From Glaciibacter superstes DSM 21135 (GTDB lineage: Bacteria; Actinomycetota; Actinomycetes; Actinomycetales; Microbacteriaceae), in contig NZ_ATWH01000015.1 in NCBI RefSeq assembly GCF_000421145.1, positions 62,001-126,000 of the forward strand: a stretch of DNA of 64,000 nt, written 5' to 3'. The translations under genes and the position numbers were made by a program. Below the pieces are notes generated by a model, which worked only from the letters and a program-made list of their open reading frames with translations, had not been told where the DNA came from and did no database searches. The stretch's first letter is position 1; every line of letters starts with the position of its first letter. Shown one piece after another: positions 1 through 9,242 of the stretch.

Positions 1-1
1 G

Positions 2-274
2 TCCCTGGCCGTCGGGTGTGCGATCGCCATCCGCCTGACCGTGCCGACGATGGGCATCGGTGGCGCACTGGTGGGAATGGCCGGCCTCGGCCTCGCCGTG
101 ACCGCGTACGTCGGCATCGCTCGGAGACACCGGACAACTCATCTCGCTCTTCGGAGCCACGCCACGCTCCGCGGTGTCAGTGCATGGCCGCTGGCCGCCG
201 TCGCCGTCTCCACGGTGGTGCTCGGCATCCTCGCCGCCCTGTTCATCTTCGGTGTTCTTCAGCCGGGCCGCTAG
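2..274 (+). CDS. C-terminal part of a small integral membrane protein (possibly DUF202/YidH-like)
   Basis: The open frame enters from before the window and ends at the TAG at 272-274, so only the last 90 codons are present. They encode two hydrophobic segments, around residues 15-40 and 65-87 of the visible part. An Arg/His-rich stretch (ARRHRTTHLALRSHA) separates them and the protein ends shortly after the second helix. This layout, helix then basic loop then helix then end, resembles the C-terminal half of DUF202/YidH proteins, but no diagnostic motif is seen, so the family is a guess. The call that it is a membrane protein is firmer. A short GC hairpin follows at 285-302. Confidence 0.5.
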   Translation, partial: SLAVGCAIAIRLTVPTMGIGGALVGMAGLGLAVTAYVGIARRHRTTHLALRSHATLRGVSAWPLAAVAVSTVVLGILAALFIFGVLQPGR

Positions 275-284
275 AGCCGATCAT

Positions 285-302
285 GCCCCCACCACTGGGG
301 GC
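285..302 (+). terminator. Short GC hairpin after the first gene, weak terminator candidate
   Basis: GCCCCC (285-290) and GGGGGC (297-302) form a perfect 6-bp stem with a 6-nt loop, 10 nt after the stop codon at 274. No T-run follows, so intrinsic termination is uncertain. Confidence 0.3.
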
Positions 303-442
303 GCGACCGTGGGGGCCGGCCTCTGTTGCCACCGCCTTTCCCTCCCCACTGGTCAGTAGGCTCGCTCTTGCAGACAGCACACCCGGATCATCATCATGCT
401 GGAAGTCATGGCCGCCCTGTTCCGGAGCAGGCGGGAGAGGTG

Positions 443-1735
443 ATGATGATTCGAACCCGTTGGCCGGTTACCGCTCGGCGCCGAGTTGGCGGCTGCGCCG
501 GCTCCCTGATCGCGATTGCCCTGCTGGTCTCCGGTTGCGCCGCTGGACCGGCCGCTGACGCGTCCCGCACAGCGTCTGCAACGAAAGAGTTGCAGTCGCT
601 CACCCAGGCGCACCTCGCTTCGACGCTTGCGGCATCCGTCACGGAGAACCTGGTGCCGGGGGCGATCGCCGTGGTGACCACGCCAGACGGCACAGTATCG
701 GCCAGCTACGGCACAACCACACTCGGTGAGACCCGGGCACCCCAGGCGTCTGACGTCTTCCGGATCGGCTCGGTCACCAAGACGATGGTCGCCGCGGTGA
801 TCCTGCAGCTGGTCAGGGAGGAGAAGCTGGCCCTGTCCGACCCGATTGCTCGCTTGGTTGCTGGCGTGCCGAACGGGCAGAACATCACTATTGCAGCCCT
901 GTTGCAGATGCGAAGCGGCCTGCAGAACTACCTGGACACCGACGGGTTCGCCACGGTTTTCGACCACGACATGACGACGGTGTGGACGCCGCAGCAACTG
1001 GTGGACTTCGGCTTCGGCTACCCGGCCGTTTCTGCACCGGACACCGTGTTCGACTATTCGAACACGAACACGACGCTGCTCGGGCTGGTGGCCGAGAAGT
1101 TGGACGGCAAGCCGCTGGCAGATATCCTCCACGACCGCCTGTTCGACCCACTCGGCATGACCGACACCGAGCTTCCCAGCGCGACCACCACCGCCCTGCC
1201 GAGCCCGCTCATACAGGGCTACCAATACGGGATCTTTCCGATCAATCACCGCCCCCTTCTGCCTGACGAGGAGCAGGCAGCCGCCGCGGCCGGCACCCTG
1301 CAACCCAATGTCGTGACGGTGCAGAGTCCGTCGTGGTCCTGGGCGGCCGGCGGTGTGGTCTCGACCGTGAACGATCTGATGACGTGGGCGAAGGCGATGG
1401 GCGGACGCGAACTACTGGGGGACACCCTGCACGCGCTCTGGCTGGATGACGTCAAGCCCATGGACCCGGCGAATCCGGACAACGGCCCGCAGTATGGGCT
1501 GGGCATCGAACAGTCCCGGTTCGGGCCGAACCGGCTGTACTTCCACGAGGGCCAGCTCCCGGGATTCAATACGTTTGTCGCCACAGACCCTGCGCACGAT
1601 GTGAGGTTTGTCATCTGGACGAACCTCGGCGTCTCACCCGATGGGCAGGCCACCGCGAAGGCGGTCGCGAGCGCGGTGATCGACAAGCTCTATCGCACGA
1701 AGCTCGGCACACCAGTGATTTCCGCAACCCACTAA
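443..1735 (+). CDS. Serine hydrolase lipoprotein of the beta-lactamase / D-Ala-D-Ala carboxypeptidase (class C-like) family
   Basis: The 430-aa product has the three active-site motifs of penicillin-binding-protein-like serine hydrolases: SVTK at 110-113 (nucleophile Ser110, Lys113), YSN at 205-207 and HEG at 368-370 in place of KTG. This is the R61 carboxypeptidase / class C beta-lactamase arrangement. The N-terminus is a lipoprotein signal with basic residues, a hydrophobic helix and LVSGC, so Cys32 is probably lipidated and the enzyme faces outside. The start is the ATG at 443 (or 446) behind GGGAGAGG at 433-440; the frame stays open upstream but has no better signal. Likely acts on D-Ala peptides or small esters; the substrate cannot be read from sequence. 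The next gene is a paralogue 8 bp downstream and is probably co-transcribed. Confidence 0.85.
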   Translation: MMIRTRWPVTARRRVGGCAGSLIAIALLVSGCAAGPAADASRTASATKELQSLTQAHLASTLAASVTENLVPGAIAVVTTPDGTVSASYGTTTLGETRAPQASDVFRIGSVTKTMVAAVILQLVREEKLALSDPIARLVAGVPNGQNITIAALLQMRSGLQNYLDTDGFATVFDHDMTTVWTPQQLVDFGFGYPAVSAPDTVFDYSNTNTTLLGLVAEKLDGKPLADILHDRLFDPLGMTDTELPSATTTALPSPLIQGYQYGIFPINHRPLLPDEEQAAAAAGTLQPNVVTVQSPSWSWAAGGVVSTVNDLMTWAKAMGGRELLGDTLHALWLDDVKPMDPANPDNGPQYGLGIEQSRFGPNRLYFHEGQLPGFNTFVATDPAHDVRFVIWTNLGVSPDGQATAKAVASAVIDKLYRTKLGTPVISATH

Positions 1736-1743
1736 GGAGCGTC

Positions 1744-3078
1744 ATGGACAGGGTTCGTCGTGGGCGGCAGGTGCTGCTGGGGCTAGCAGTGGCGGCCGTG
1801 CTCACGGCGAGTGGCTGCACGACCGGCCTGCCGGAGGCATCCGCTCCACCGTCTCCGGTGTCAGCCTCGCAGCCGGTGGCCGGGTCTGCTGCAGCGTGTG
1901 TGCCGAATGCCCAGGAGGTCGTTGCTGCCAAGAACACGCAGTCGACGAAGCCGATGTCGGCCGAGCAGGCTGCTGCATACGACAAGGCCGCGGCCGCCGT
2001 GTTCGCGCAGGTGCAGGCGGATGCTCCAGCCGTCATCGTCGGCGTGCGGAGCCCGCAGGGTACGTGGACGAAAGCGTATGGTGTCGCAGATCTCGCGTCC
2101 GGCGCAGCGGCAAGCGTTGACATGTATCAGCGCATCGCCTCTGTCACCAAGACATTTGTCGCCACTGCCGTGCTGCAATTGGCCGAGCAAGGGAACCTCT
2201 CACTCGATGACCCGATCGACGACTATGTGCCGAAGGTACCAAACGGTTCTCGCATCACGTTGCGTGAACTTTTCAGCATGACGAGCGGGCTGGCCGATTA
2301 CCAGGATGAGCCGACTCTCCAAGCCGAGTGGTTGGCCGACCCGGAGGCGTCGTGGACGACCGATCAGCTCCTCGACGCGGCCTGGGAGCTTCCCACAAAG
2401 TTTCCGCCTGGCAGCGACATGTTCTATTCGAACACCAACTACATTCTGCTGGGCCTGGCGATCGAGCAGGTCACGGGGAAGACGCTCGCAGAGGTCATTG
2501 AGACCCAGCTTCTCGACCCACTGCACTTGAGTTCGACGACACTGCCGACCTCGTCTGCGTACCCGACACCGCATCTCAACGGATACTCGACCCTGCCGAA
2601 TGCCCTGACCGGCACGGCCCCCGTCAACAAATGGGCGGACACCACAGAATGGAATCCGCAGTTGTTCGGGGCGGCCGGCGCGATGACCAGTACGGTGGAT
2701 GACCTGCTCACCTGGGGTCGCGTGCTTGGGACCGGGCAAGGCGTGCTGTCGGCATCCACGCAGGTGCAGCGACTGGAGTCATTCGGTACCTCCAACATCA
2801 GTGCCGACGACTTCTACGGTGACGGCCTCACCTGCAAGGACGGCTGGCTCGGTCACGCCGGAACGTTCATGGGGTACAACACCAATCTCGTCTACCACCC
2901 CGGCATCGACACCACGATCGTCGTTGAGGCCACGGGCAATGACGGAAGCAGCACCCCGCCTCGCCTCGCCGTCACCCAGGAACTCACCTCCGCACTCGGC
3001 GCCGTCGCCGGGGAACCGCCCACGCCCATCGTCGTCTCGGCGGAATTTCAGGTGCAGGCCCCGGTGCCAGAACTCTGA
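1744..3078 (+). CDS. Second serine hydrolase lipoprotein, beta-lactamase / D-Ala-D-Ala carboxypeptidase family
   Basis: The 444-aa product has SVTK at 133-136, YSN at 228-230 and HAG at 371-373, the same catalytic triad of motifs as the preceding gene. The lipobox TASGC places the lipidated cysteine at residue 25. Its Shine-Dalgarno AAGGAG (1734-1739) overlaps the stop codon of the upstream gene, so translation is probably coupled. The two proteins share motif spacing and local phrases (YSNTN, TKT) but differ in linker and C-terminal length, which fits an old tandem duplication and not a recent one. Role: extracytoplasmic peptidase or esterase, perhaps in peptidoglycan or D-amino-acid peptide turnover. 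Confidence 0.85.
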   Translation: MDRVRRGRQVLLGLAVAAVLTASGCTTGLPEASAPPSPVSASQPVAGSAAACVPNAQEVVAAKNTQSTKPMSAEQAAAYDKAAAAVFAQVQADAPAVIVGVRSPQGTWTKAYGVADLASGAAASVDMYQRIASVTKTFVATAVLQLAEQGNLSLDDPIDDYVPKVPNGSRITLRELFSMTSGLADYQDEPTLQAEWLADPEASWTTDQLLDAAWELPTKFPPGSDMFYSNTNYILLGLAIEQVTGKTLAEVIETQLLDPLHLSSTTLPTSSAYPTPHLNGYSTLPNALTGTAPVNKWADTTEWNPQLFGAAGAMTSTVDDLLTWGRVLGTGQGVLSASTQVQRLESFGTSNISADDFYGDGLTCKDGWLGHAGTFMGYNTNLVYHPGIDTTIVVEATGNDGSSTPPRLAVTQELTSALGAVAGEPPTPIVVSAEFQVQAPVPEL

Positions 3079-3168
3079 GCGAACACCGGCGGCGGCCGCA
3101 ACATCCGTTCATGTGAATCCCGGCGAGATCATCGCACCGATGTAGTCCGGCCTCGGTACGCTGATCGA

Positions 3169-4026
3169 GTGCAGGAGAACCAACGACTTCGGGATGCGGT
3201 GTTCGCTGCCGCGACGTCCGGCCCTGTGCGCAGGTTCTTCGCGGGAATCGGATTGCTCTTCCGTGGTCTTGGTATGTGGTTCACGTCACCGAAGATCATG
3301 TTCCTCGGGGCAATCCCTGCGCTGATCGTCGGCGCCATGTATACCGCCTTGATCGTCATTCTGCTGGTCAACATCGACGCCGTCATCGCCTGGGTGACGC
3401 CGTTCGCCGACGGCTGGGACGAACCGTGGCGCACGGCGACGCGCTTTGCGGCAGGGGCGGCCCTGCTCGGCCTTACGGTGTTGATCGTCGTGTACACCTT
3501 CGCCGCCATCACCCTGACCGTCGGTGACGTATTCTACGAGAAGATCTGGCGCGAAGTCGAGACCAGGCTCGGCACCGCGCCGACGGACTCCGAGCCGCCG
3601 TTCTGGACCTCCCTCCGGCGCGGGATCGGCAACGGTCTGCGCCTCCTGCTCAACACGGCCCTCATCGGTCTGTCCCTCTTTGCGCTCGGGTTCATTCCCA
3701 TCGTCGGGCAAACCATCGTGCCGGTGCTCGGTGTGGCCTTCGGCGGTTGGTTTCTCGCCGTCGAGTTGACCGGCTACGCCTTCGACGCCAGGGGGCTCAC
3801 CTTGCGAGACCGGCGACGGATGCTGGGCGTCCGCCGGTCCACCACCCTCGGATTCGGGATGGCCGTCTATGTTCTGTTCCTGATTCCCTTCGCAGCCATT
3901 TTTGTGATGCCCGCGGCGGTCGCCGGCGCAACCCTGCTCAGCCGGAGCGCACTCGCGCCAGGAGAGCCGGATGTTCCTCTGGGCAATCAAATCCGCTCTC
4001 GAGAAGGCGACGTCGGTACGCCGTAG
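3169..4026 (+). CDS. EI24 domain-containing integral membrane protein
   Basis: The 285-aa protein matches the actinobacterial EI24 (etoposide-induced 2.4 / CysZ-like) pattern: an amphipathic N-terminus with RFFAGIGLLFRGLGMW, then hydrophobic segments near residues 42-64, 95-120, 155-185, 190-205 and 228-255. CysZ relatives are sulfate permeases, but most actinobacterial EI24 proteins have no proven role, so no substrate is assigned. The GTG at 3169 is chosen because the hexamer TACGCT (3157-3162) ends 6 nt before it and there is no Shine-Dalgarno sequence, the leaderless pattern repeated in this window. The 3' end is followed closely by the flavin oxidoreductase gene. Confidence 0.75.
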   Translation: MQENQRLRDAVFAAATSGPVRRFFAGIGLLFRGLGMWFTSPKIMFLGAIPALIVGAMYTALIVILLVNIDAVIAWVTPFADGWDEPWRTATRFAAGAALLGLTVLIVVYTFAAITLTVGDVFYEKIWREVETRLGTAPTDSEPPFWTSLRRGIGNGLRLLLNTALIGLSLFALGFIPIVGQTIVPVLGVAFGGWFLAVELTGYAFDARGLTLRDRRRMLGVRRSTTLGFGMAVYVLFLIPFAAIFVMPAAVAGATLLSRSALAPGEPDVPLGNQIRSREGDVGTP

Positions 4027-4195
4027 AGCCGCCGTTCGTGGACCACAACGGCGATGCCCGAGTGCGTACGTGGTTCGAACCCTTGCCGCACAGCAACTCC
4101 GGTTCTACGATGGATGGCGTGGGCGCAGACATTTCCCCGTACCTGGTCCGCACAAACGAAATCGCATCGCTTGCGCGCACGGGAAGCCGCGCGCC

Positions 4196-5623
4196 GTGAC
4201 CGGCCTGGCCACGAGCGGCAGTGGCCGAATCGACGCCGACGAGCACGCTGTGCGTGACCTCAAGCGGAGCCTCCGCGGCGAACTGGTTCGCCCCGACGAC
4301 GCCGCGTACGACCAGTTGCGCCGCGTCTGGAATGGGTCGATCAACCGGTACCCAGGCCTGATCGCTCGCTGCGCCGGCCGCGATGACGTGCGCACGGCCG
4401 TGCAGTTCGCGCGCAAAAACGGTGCCTTGGTCGCTGTGCGCGGTGGAGGGCACAGCTTCCCGGGGTATTCCGTCTGCGACGACGGAATAGTGATTGACCT
4501 GTCGGCGATGAACGGCATCCGTGTCGACCCGGATGCCCGCACAGCGCGCGTGCAGGCCGGCGCACTGCTCGGCGAACTCGACCGGGCGACCCAGGAATAC
4601 GGACTCGCCGTGCCGTCGGGGATCGTCACCCACACCGGCGTCGCCGGGCTCAGCCTCGGCGGCGGCATGGGTTGGCTGATGCGCAAATATGGGCTCGCCA
4701 TCGACCAGCTGCTGTCGGTGGACATGATTACCGCGGAGGGCGAGTTCGTGAGAGCGAGCGCCACCGAGAACGCCGGCCTCTTCTGGGGCGTGCGTGGCGG
4801 CGGCGGCAACTTCGGAATCGTCACCGAGTTCGAGTTCCGGCTCAACTCGGTCGGCCCGATCGTCATGGCCGGACCGATCTTCTGGCCGACGACCGAGTCG
4901 CCGAAGCTCCTGCGGTTCTATCGTGAATGGTCGGCCGACGCCCCCGACGAGCTGATGACACTTGTGGTGCACCGCAGGGCGCCTGCGGTGCCGTACATAC
5001 CGACCGAGCTGCACGGCCAACCGGTTGTCGCCATCGTCAGCTGCTACGCCGGTCTGGTCGACGAGGGCGAAAAGCTGCTGAAGCCACTGAAGGAGTTCGG
5101 CACCCCGATTCTCGATCTGTGTCAGCCCAAGCCGTTCGTCGATCATCAGGGCATGTTCGACCCGAGCTATCCTCACGGTTGGTGGTACTACGTGCGCTCG
5201 TGCGACGTCGCGGAGCTGAGCGATGAGGTCATCGACATCACCGTCGACTACGCCTCCAGGATCGTGTCCCCGCTCACGGCATTCCCGATCTGGCAGGGCG
5301 GCGGTGCGGCGGCACGGGTCTCCGAAGATGATGCCGCTTTCAGCGGGCGAACCAAGGGCCATACCTTCAACATCACCGGTGTCGCGCTGGACGAGTCCGG
5401 CTTCGACGCCGAGCGCGAGTGGGTGCGAGATTTCTGGAACGACCTGGCGCCCTTTCACACCAGTGTGTTCATGAACTTCCTGATGGACGAGGGTGAAGAG
5501 CGGGTGCGCCAGGCGTATGGCGAGGCGAAGTACAACCGGCTTCGAGAGCTGAAGCGCACCTGGGACCCGCACAATTTCTTTCGGCTGAACCAGAACATCC
5601 TGCCACTCCCCGCCCAGGAGTGA
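4196..5623 (+). CDS. FAD-dependent oxidoreductase of the berberine-bridge-enzyme (PCMH-type) family
   Basis: The 475-aa product has an N-terminal PCMH-type FAD-binding domain (about 45-225) with RGGGHSFPG; His86 is the position that carries 8-alpha-histidyl FAD in this family. SLGGGMGWL and GVRGGGGNFGIVTEF follow, then a C-terminal BBE segment with YNRLRELKRTWDPHNFFRLNQNI-like spacing (quoted in part: KRTWDPHNFFRLNQN). Relatives oxidise sugars, alcohols or alkaloid-like compounds; substrate unknown. The start is uncertain. The GTG at 4196 gives the usual family length, but the frame is open to before 3971 and no clear ribosome site is seen. The gene reads in the same direction as its neighbours, with an 80-bp gap to dapA. 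Confidence 0.85.
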   Translation: MTGLATSGSGRIDADEHAVRDLKRSLRGELVRPDDAAYDQLRRVWNGSINRYPGLIARCAGRDDVRTAVQFARKNGALVAVRGGGHSFPGYSVCDDGIVIDLSAMNGIRVDPDARTARVQAGALLGELDRATQEYGLAVPSGIVTHTGVAGLSLGGGMGWLMRKYGLAIDQLLSVDMITAEGEFVRASATENAGLFWGVRGGGGNFGIVTEFEFRLNSVGPIVMAGPIFWPTTESPKLLRFYREWSADAPDELMTLVVHRRAPAVPYIPTELHGQPVVAIVSCYAGLVDEGEKLLKPLKEFGTPILDLCQPKPFVDHQGMFDPSYPHGWWYYVRSCDVAELSDEVIDITVDYASRIVSPLTAFPIWQGGGAAARVSEDDAAFSGRTKGHTFNITGVALDESGFDAEREWVRDFWNDLAPFHTSVFMNFLMDEGEERVRQAYGEAKYNRLRELKRTWDPHNFFRLNQNILPLPAQE

Positions 5624-5703
5624 GCGCAGCGAGGGCGCAACCCAGCTCAGCCGGAGTGCAGTGGACGCTGCCAACCTCAACTCATACCGATAACCTGTAG
5701 AAC

Positions 5704-6681
5704 GTGTCTACGTCTACGAATCCCTTTGGTCAGGTACTCGTTGCGCTGGTGACTCCGTTCACAGCCGACGGTGAGGTGGACTGGAAAGACGTCGAGAAGC
5801 ATATCGACGACGTGATCACCGCCGGGGCAGACGGCATCGTCGTCACCGGAACGACGGGGGAGACCTCCACACTGACCGACCCGGAGAAGATTCGCCTGGT
5901 CGAAGTCGGCAAAGACGTCGCAGGCGGCCGCGCCAAGATCATCACCGGCGGCGGCTCCAACGAGACTGCCCACGCCATGCAACTCGCCAGGCAGAGCGAG
6001 AAGGCCGGCGCAGACGGCAACATGATCGTGACCCCGTATTACAACAAGCCGACCCAGGCCGGGGTGCTCACCCACTTCCGCATGATCGCCGATGCCACCG
6101 ACCTTCCGGTCATCCTCTACGACATCCCGGGTCGCACGGGCATCCCCATCAATTACGAGACGATACTCCGCGCTGCCAAGCACCCCAACATCCTCGCCGT
6201 CAAAGACGCGAAGGGTGATCTGGCCCAGGCCAGCCGAGTGCTCAACCAGACCGACCTGATGTACTTCTCCGGCGACGATCCATACGTGCTGGCGCACCTG
6301 GCGATCGGGGCGACCGGCCTCATCGGCGTGACCGCGAACATCGCACCGACGCCGTATCGGCAGATGATCGACGCCGTCAACGCGGGCGACCTGAAGACGG
6401 CGACGGATGCGCACCAGCGGCTCGAACCGTTGGTGCGAGCCCTGATGACGCATGTCCCAGGCACCGTTGCCGTGAAGTACGTGCTGCACGGACTCGGGCG
6501 CATCACGAGCCCGCGAGTTCGCCTCCCACTGGTCGGCCCCGAGGAATGGGAAGCCGCCCAGATCGAAGACGAAATCGACTTGGTCACCGACATCCCCGGT
6601 GTCGACTTCTCCAACTTCCGGCCAGACCGCAACGCCGCCGCCGGCGGCGCCCTGCCCAAGGTCGCCGGCACCACACGCTGA
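5704..6681 (+). CDS. dapA: 4-hydroxy-tetrahydrodipicolinate synthase
   Basis: The protein condenses pyruvate with aspartate semialdehyde, the first committed step to diaminopimelate and lysine. At 325 aa it has the expected TIM-barrel features: GTTGE at 49-53, YYNKP near 112-116, Tyr139 in LYDIPGR and the Schiff-base Lys167 in AVKDAKG. The GTG at 5704 is preceded by TAACCT (5691-5696) ending 7 nt upstream, with no Shine-Dalgarno, so a leaderless mRNA is likely. rnj follows 40 bp downstream, an arrangement common in actinobacteria. dapF, later in the same pathway, lies at 22710. Confidence 0.96.
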   Translation: MSTSTNPFGQVLVALVTPFTADGEVDWKDVEKHIDDVITAGADGIVVTGTTGETSTLTDPEKIRLVEVGKDVAGGRAKIITGGGSNETAHAMQLARQSEKAGADGNMIVTPYYNKPTQAGVLTHFRMIADATDLPVILYDIPGRTGIPINYETILRAAKHPNILAVKDAKGDLAQASRVLNQTDLMYFSGDDPYVLAHLAIGATGLIGVTANIAPTPYRQMIDAVNAGDLKTATDAHQRLEPLVRALMTHVPGTVAVKYVLHGLGRITSPRVRLPLVGPEEWEAAQIEDEIDLVTDIPGVDFSNFRPDRNAAAGGALPKVAGTTR

Positions 6682-6721
6682 ACCAGCGCTGACAAGCGCA
6701 TAATCGAATAGAGGAGGGCAT

Positions 6722-8398
6722 ATGCCCATCGACGTATACAACCCGCCCGCGCTGAAACCGGGCACACTCCGCATTACTCCGATCGGCGGAATCGGCGAGA
6801 TCGGTCGCAACATGACCATCTTCGAGATCGACGGCAAGATTCTCATCGTCGACTGCGGCGTGCTGTTCCCCGAGGAGCACCAGCCGGGCGTCGACCTGAT
6901 TCTGCCCGACTTCAGCCCGATCCGTGACCGTCTCGACGACGTCCTGGGCATTGTGCTCACGCACGGCCACGAAGACCACATCGGCGCGGTTCCGTACCTG
7001 CTCAAGCTGCGGGGAGACATCCCACTGATCGGCTCTGGGCTGACGCTCGCTTTCATCGAAGCCAAGCTCAAGGAACACCGCATCAAGCCGTACACGCTCG
7101 AGGTCAAAGAGGGCCAGGAAGAGATGATCGGCCCCTTCGAGCTCGAGTTCGTCGCGGTCAACCACTCCATCCCCGACGCCCTCGCCGTTGCGATCTTCAC
7201 CGACGGCGGCTCCGTGCTGCACACCGGTGACTTCAAAATGGACCAGCTTCCACTCGACGACCGCCTCACCGACCTGCGCGACTTCGCCCGGCTCGGCGAA
7301 GAGGGCATCGACCTGTTCCTGGTCGACTCAACCAACGCCGACGTGCCCGGCTTCACGCCCACCGAACGCTCGATCGGGCCGGTTCTCGACGACGTCATCG
7401 CCCGGGCACCGCGCCGTGTCATTGTCGCCAGCTTCTCCAGCCACGTGCACCGCGTGCAGCAGGTGCTCGATGCTGCGCACGCCAACGGCCGCAGGGTGGC
7501 TCTGCTCGGGCGTTCGATGGTGCGCAACATGACCATCGCCGCCGAACTCGGGTACCTCAAGGTTCCCGAGAACGTACTGGTCGACTTCAAGAAGGCCAAG
7601 GACATTCCAGACGACAAGATCGTCTACATGTCGACCGGTTCGCAGGGTGAGCCGATGGCCGTGCTCAGTCGAATGGTGAACAAAGACCACCAGATCGAGG
7701 TCGGCGATGGCGATACCGTGATCCTGGCCTCCAGTCTGATTCCCGGCAACGAGAACGCGGTGTATCGCATCATCGACGGCCTGACGAAGCTCGGCGCCAA
7801 CGTGGTGCACAAGGGCAACGCGAAGGTGCACGTCTCGGGGCACGCCGCGGCGGGGGAGTTGCTTTACGTGTTCAACATCCTGAAGCCGAAGAACGTGCTG
7901 CCTGTGCACGGCGAGTATCGCCATCTGGTGGCTCAGCAGAAGATTGCCATGTCAGCGGGCGTTCCGGAGGAGAACATCATTCTCGCCGAAGACGGTACCG
8001 TGATCGATCTTCTCGACGGAGTCGCGACGGTGGTCGGCCAGCTCGACCTCGGATTTGTGTATGTGGACGGTTCGACTGTCGGCTCGATCACGGATGCCGA
8101 CCTCAAGGATCGCCGCATCCTCGCCGAAGAGGGCTTCATTTCCATCATCGTGGTGTTCGACTCATCGAGCGGCAAGATCATTGTCGGGCCGGAGATCCAC
8201 GCGAAGGGTTTCGCGGAAGACGACTCGGTGTTCGACGCGGTGAAGCCGAAGATCGCGGCGGCGCTGCTCGAAGCCTCGAAGAACGGCGTGCGCGACACGC
8301 ACGCACTGTCGCAGGTCATTCGTCGCGAGGTCGGTCGTTGGGTGAACGTGTCGTTCCGCCGTCGTCCGATGATCGTGCCGCTGGTCATCGAGGCGTAA
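6722..8398 (+). CDS. rnj: Ribonuclease J
   Basis: This 558-aa beta-CASP metallo-beta-lactamase acts as an endo- and 5'-exoribonuclease in mRNA decay and rRNA maturation. The zinc motif HGHEDH is at 81-86; further ligands are in HTGDFKMD, and the beta-CASP part carries STGSQGEPM and HVSGHAAAGEL. NVLPVHGEYRHL is a family hallmark close to the end of the catalytic core, and a C-terminal domain of about 100 residues follows, as in full-length RNase J. The ATG at 6722 has a good Shine-Dalgarno (GAGGAGG at 6711-6717), unlike many genes here. It lies 40 bp after dapA and may be co-transcribed with it. Confidence 0.96.
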   Translation: MPIDVYNPPALKPGTLRITPIGGIGEIGRNMTIFEIDGKILIVDCGVLFPEEHQPGVDLILPDFSPIRDRLDDVLGIVLTHGHEDHIGAVPYLLKLRGDIPLIGSGLTLAFIEAKLKEHRIKPYTLEVKEGQEEMIGPFELEFVAVNHSIPDALAVAIFTDGGSVLHTGDFKMDQLPLDDRLTDLRDFARLGEEGIDLFLVDSTNADVPGFTPTERSIGPVLDDVIARAPRRVIVASFSSHVHRVQQVLDAAHANGRRVALLGRSMVRNMTIAAELGYLKVPENVLVDFKKAKDIPDDKIVYMSTGSQGEPMAVLSRMVNKDHQIEVGDGDTVILASSLIPGNENAVYRIIDGLTKLGANVVHKGNAKVHVSGHAAAGELLYVFNILKPKNVLPVHGEYRHLVAQQKIAMSAGVPEENIILAEDGTVIDLLDGVATVVGQLDLGFVYVDGSTVGSITDADLKDRRILAEEGFISIIVVFDSSSGKIIVGPEIHAKGFAEDDSVFDAVKPKIAAALLEASKNGVRDTHALSQVIRREVGRWVNVSFRRRPMIVPLVIEA

Positions 8399-8483
8399 CC
8401 GCACTCGCCGGTGCGCCCCGAGCCACACTTCGCGGGCCCGGGCATCCGTTGTCGGAGCCTGAATCGGATCGCTGCCGGTGTGC

Positions 8484-9236
8484 TCAGGTGTACATGAGCG
8501 ACCCGGGTGTCGTGAGCAGTTCGCCGGTCTCCAGCCACGTCTTCAGGCCGGAGAGAATCATCGGCCAGCCGCCGTACAACTGGTCGTTCGCCCCCTCGCG
8601 CAGCTGGTCGTGGGTGACGGTCAGCCGGCACGAATCGCCGACTTGCTCAATCTCCCAGGTGATGCGCGTCTCACCTTCGGACTTCACATCGTCGCCCCAG
8701 AGCGCCGTCATGGTCTGCACCAGCCGAAGCGGCGGGTCTACTTCGACGTTCACACCGGTGCCGAGCGGCGCGTTCGACTTCGGGTTGGTCTGCGTGTAGG
8801 TCGATCCGGGCGTCCAGTCGCTCTCGATCAGGTTGCCGAAGTTGTACTTGCTGCGGATCTCACTGTCGGTGATCGCCTCCCACAGTCGCTCTGGCGTCGT
8901 GCGAATGTAGATCTCAAATACCTTTTCCACGGGGTTCTCCAGTCTCGATTTGAGTCCGCTGAGTCCAGCGGCCCACGGTTCTGCGTACTTGCTCACCCAC
9001 CGGTCGTGGACGAGACGGATGGGCACGGGGTTCAGGAAATGGAGCTTTTCCCTGCCACGCCGTCTGGTGACGACCAGGCCGGCATCCTCCAGCAGTTTCA
9101 AGTGCTTCATCACGCCGAATCTGGTGATGTCGAACCGCGCTTCGAGCGCGGTGAGAGTCTGCCCGTCTTCGCGAAACAGTTCGTCGAGCAGGCTGCGCCT
9201 CGTCGGATCGGCCAGGGCCTTGAACACCTCATCCAT
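8484..9236 (-). CDS. ArsR-family HTH regulator fused to a SRPBCC (AHSA1-like) domain
   Basis: The 250-aa protein joins an N-terminal winged helix (about 1-85; KALADPTRRSLLDEL, then RFGVMKHLKLLEDAGLV as the recognition region) to a SRPBCC/AHSA1 domain (about 105-240; VFEIYIRTTPERLWEAITDSE, quoted without its ends). The SRPBCC fold has a hydrophobic cavity that binds small molecules, so the fusion suggests a one-component sensor, though no ligand can be named. The start at 9236 is fixed by the promoter: the -10 TATTAT ends 6 nt before the ATG, giving a leaderless mRNA. A perfect palindrome between -35 and -10 implies autorepression. An in-frame ATG at 9257 lies inside that promoter and is rejected. 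Confidence 0.88.
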   Translation of the reverse strand: MDEVFKALADPTRRSLLDELFREDGQTLTALEARFDITRFGVMKHLKLLEDAGLVVTRRRGREKLHFLNPVPIRLVHDRWVSKYAEPWAAGLSGLKSRLENPVEKVFEIYIRTTPERLWEAITDSEIRSKYNFGNLIESDWTPGSTYTQTNPKSNAPLGTGVNVEVDPPLRLVQTMTALWGDDVKSEGETRITWEIEQVGDSCRLTVTHDQLREGANDQLYGGWPMILSGLKTWLETGELLTTPGSLMYT

Positions 9237-9242
9237 GGTGAG

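Noticed and set aside
3938-7617. Two long minus-strand frames opposite the flavin oxidoreductase, dapA and rnj
   Set aside because: Shadows of well-supported plus-strand genes; no domain content.
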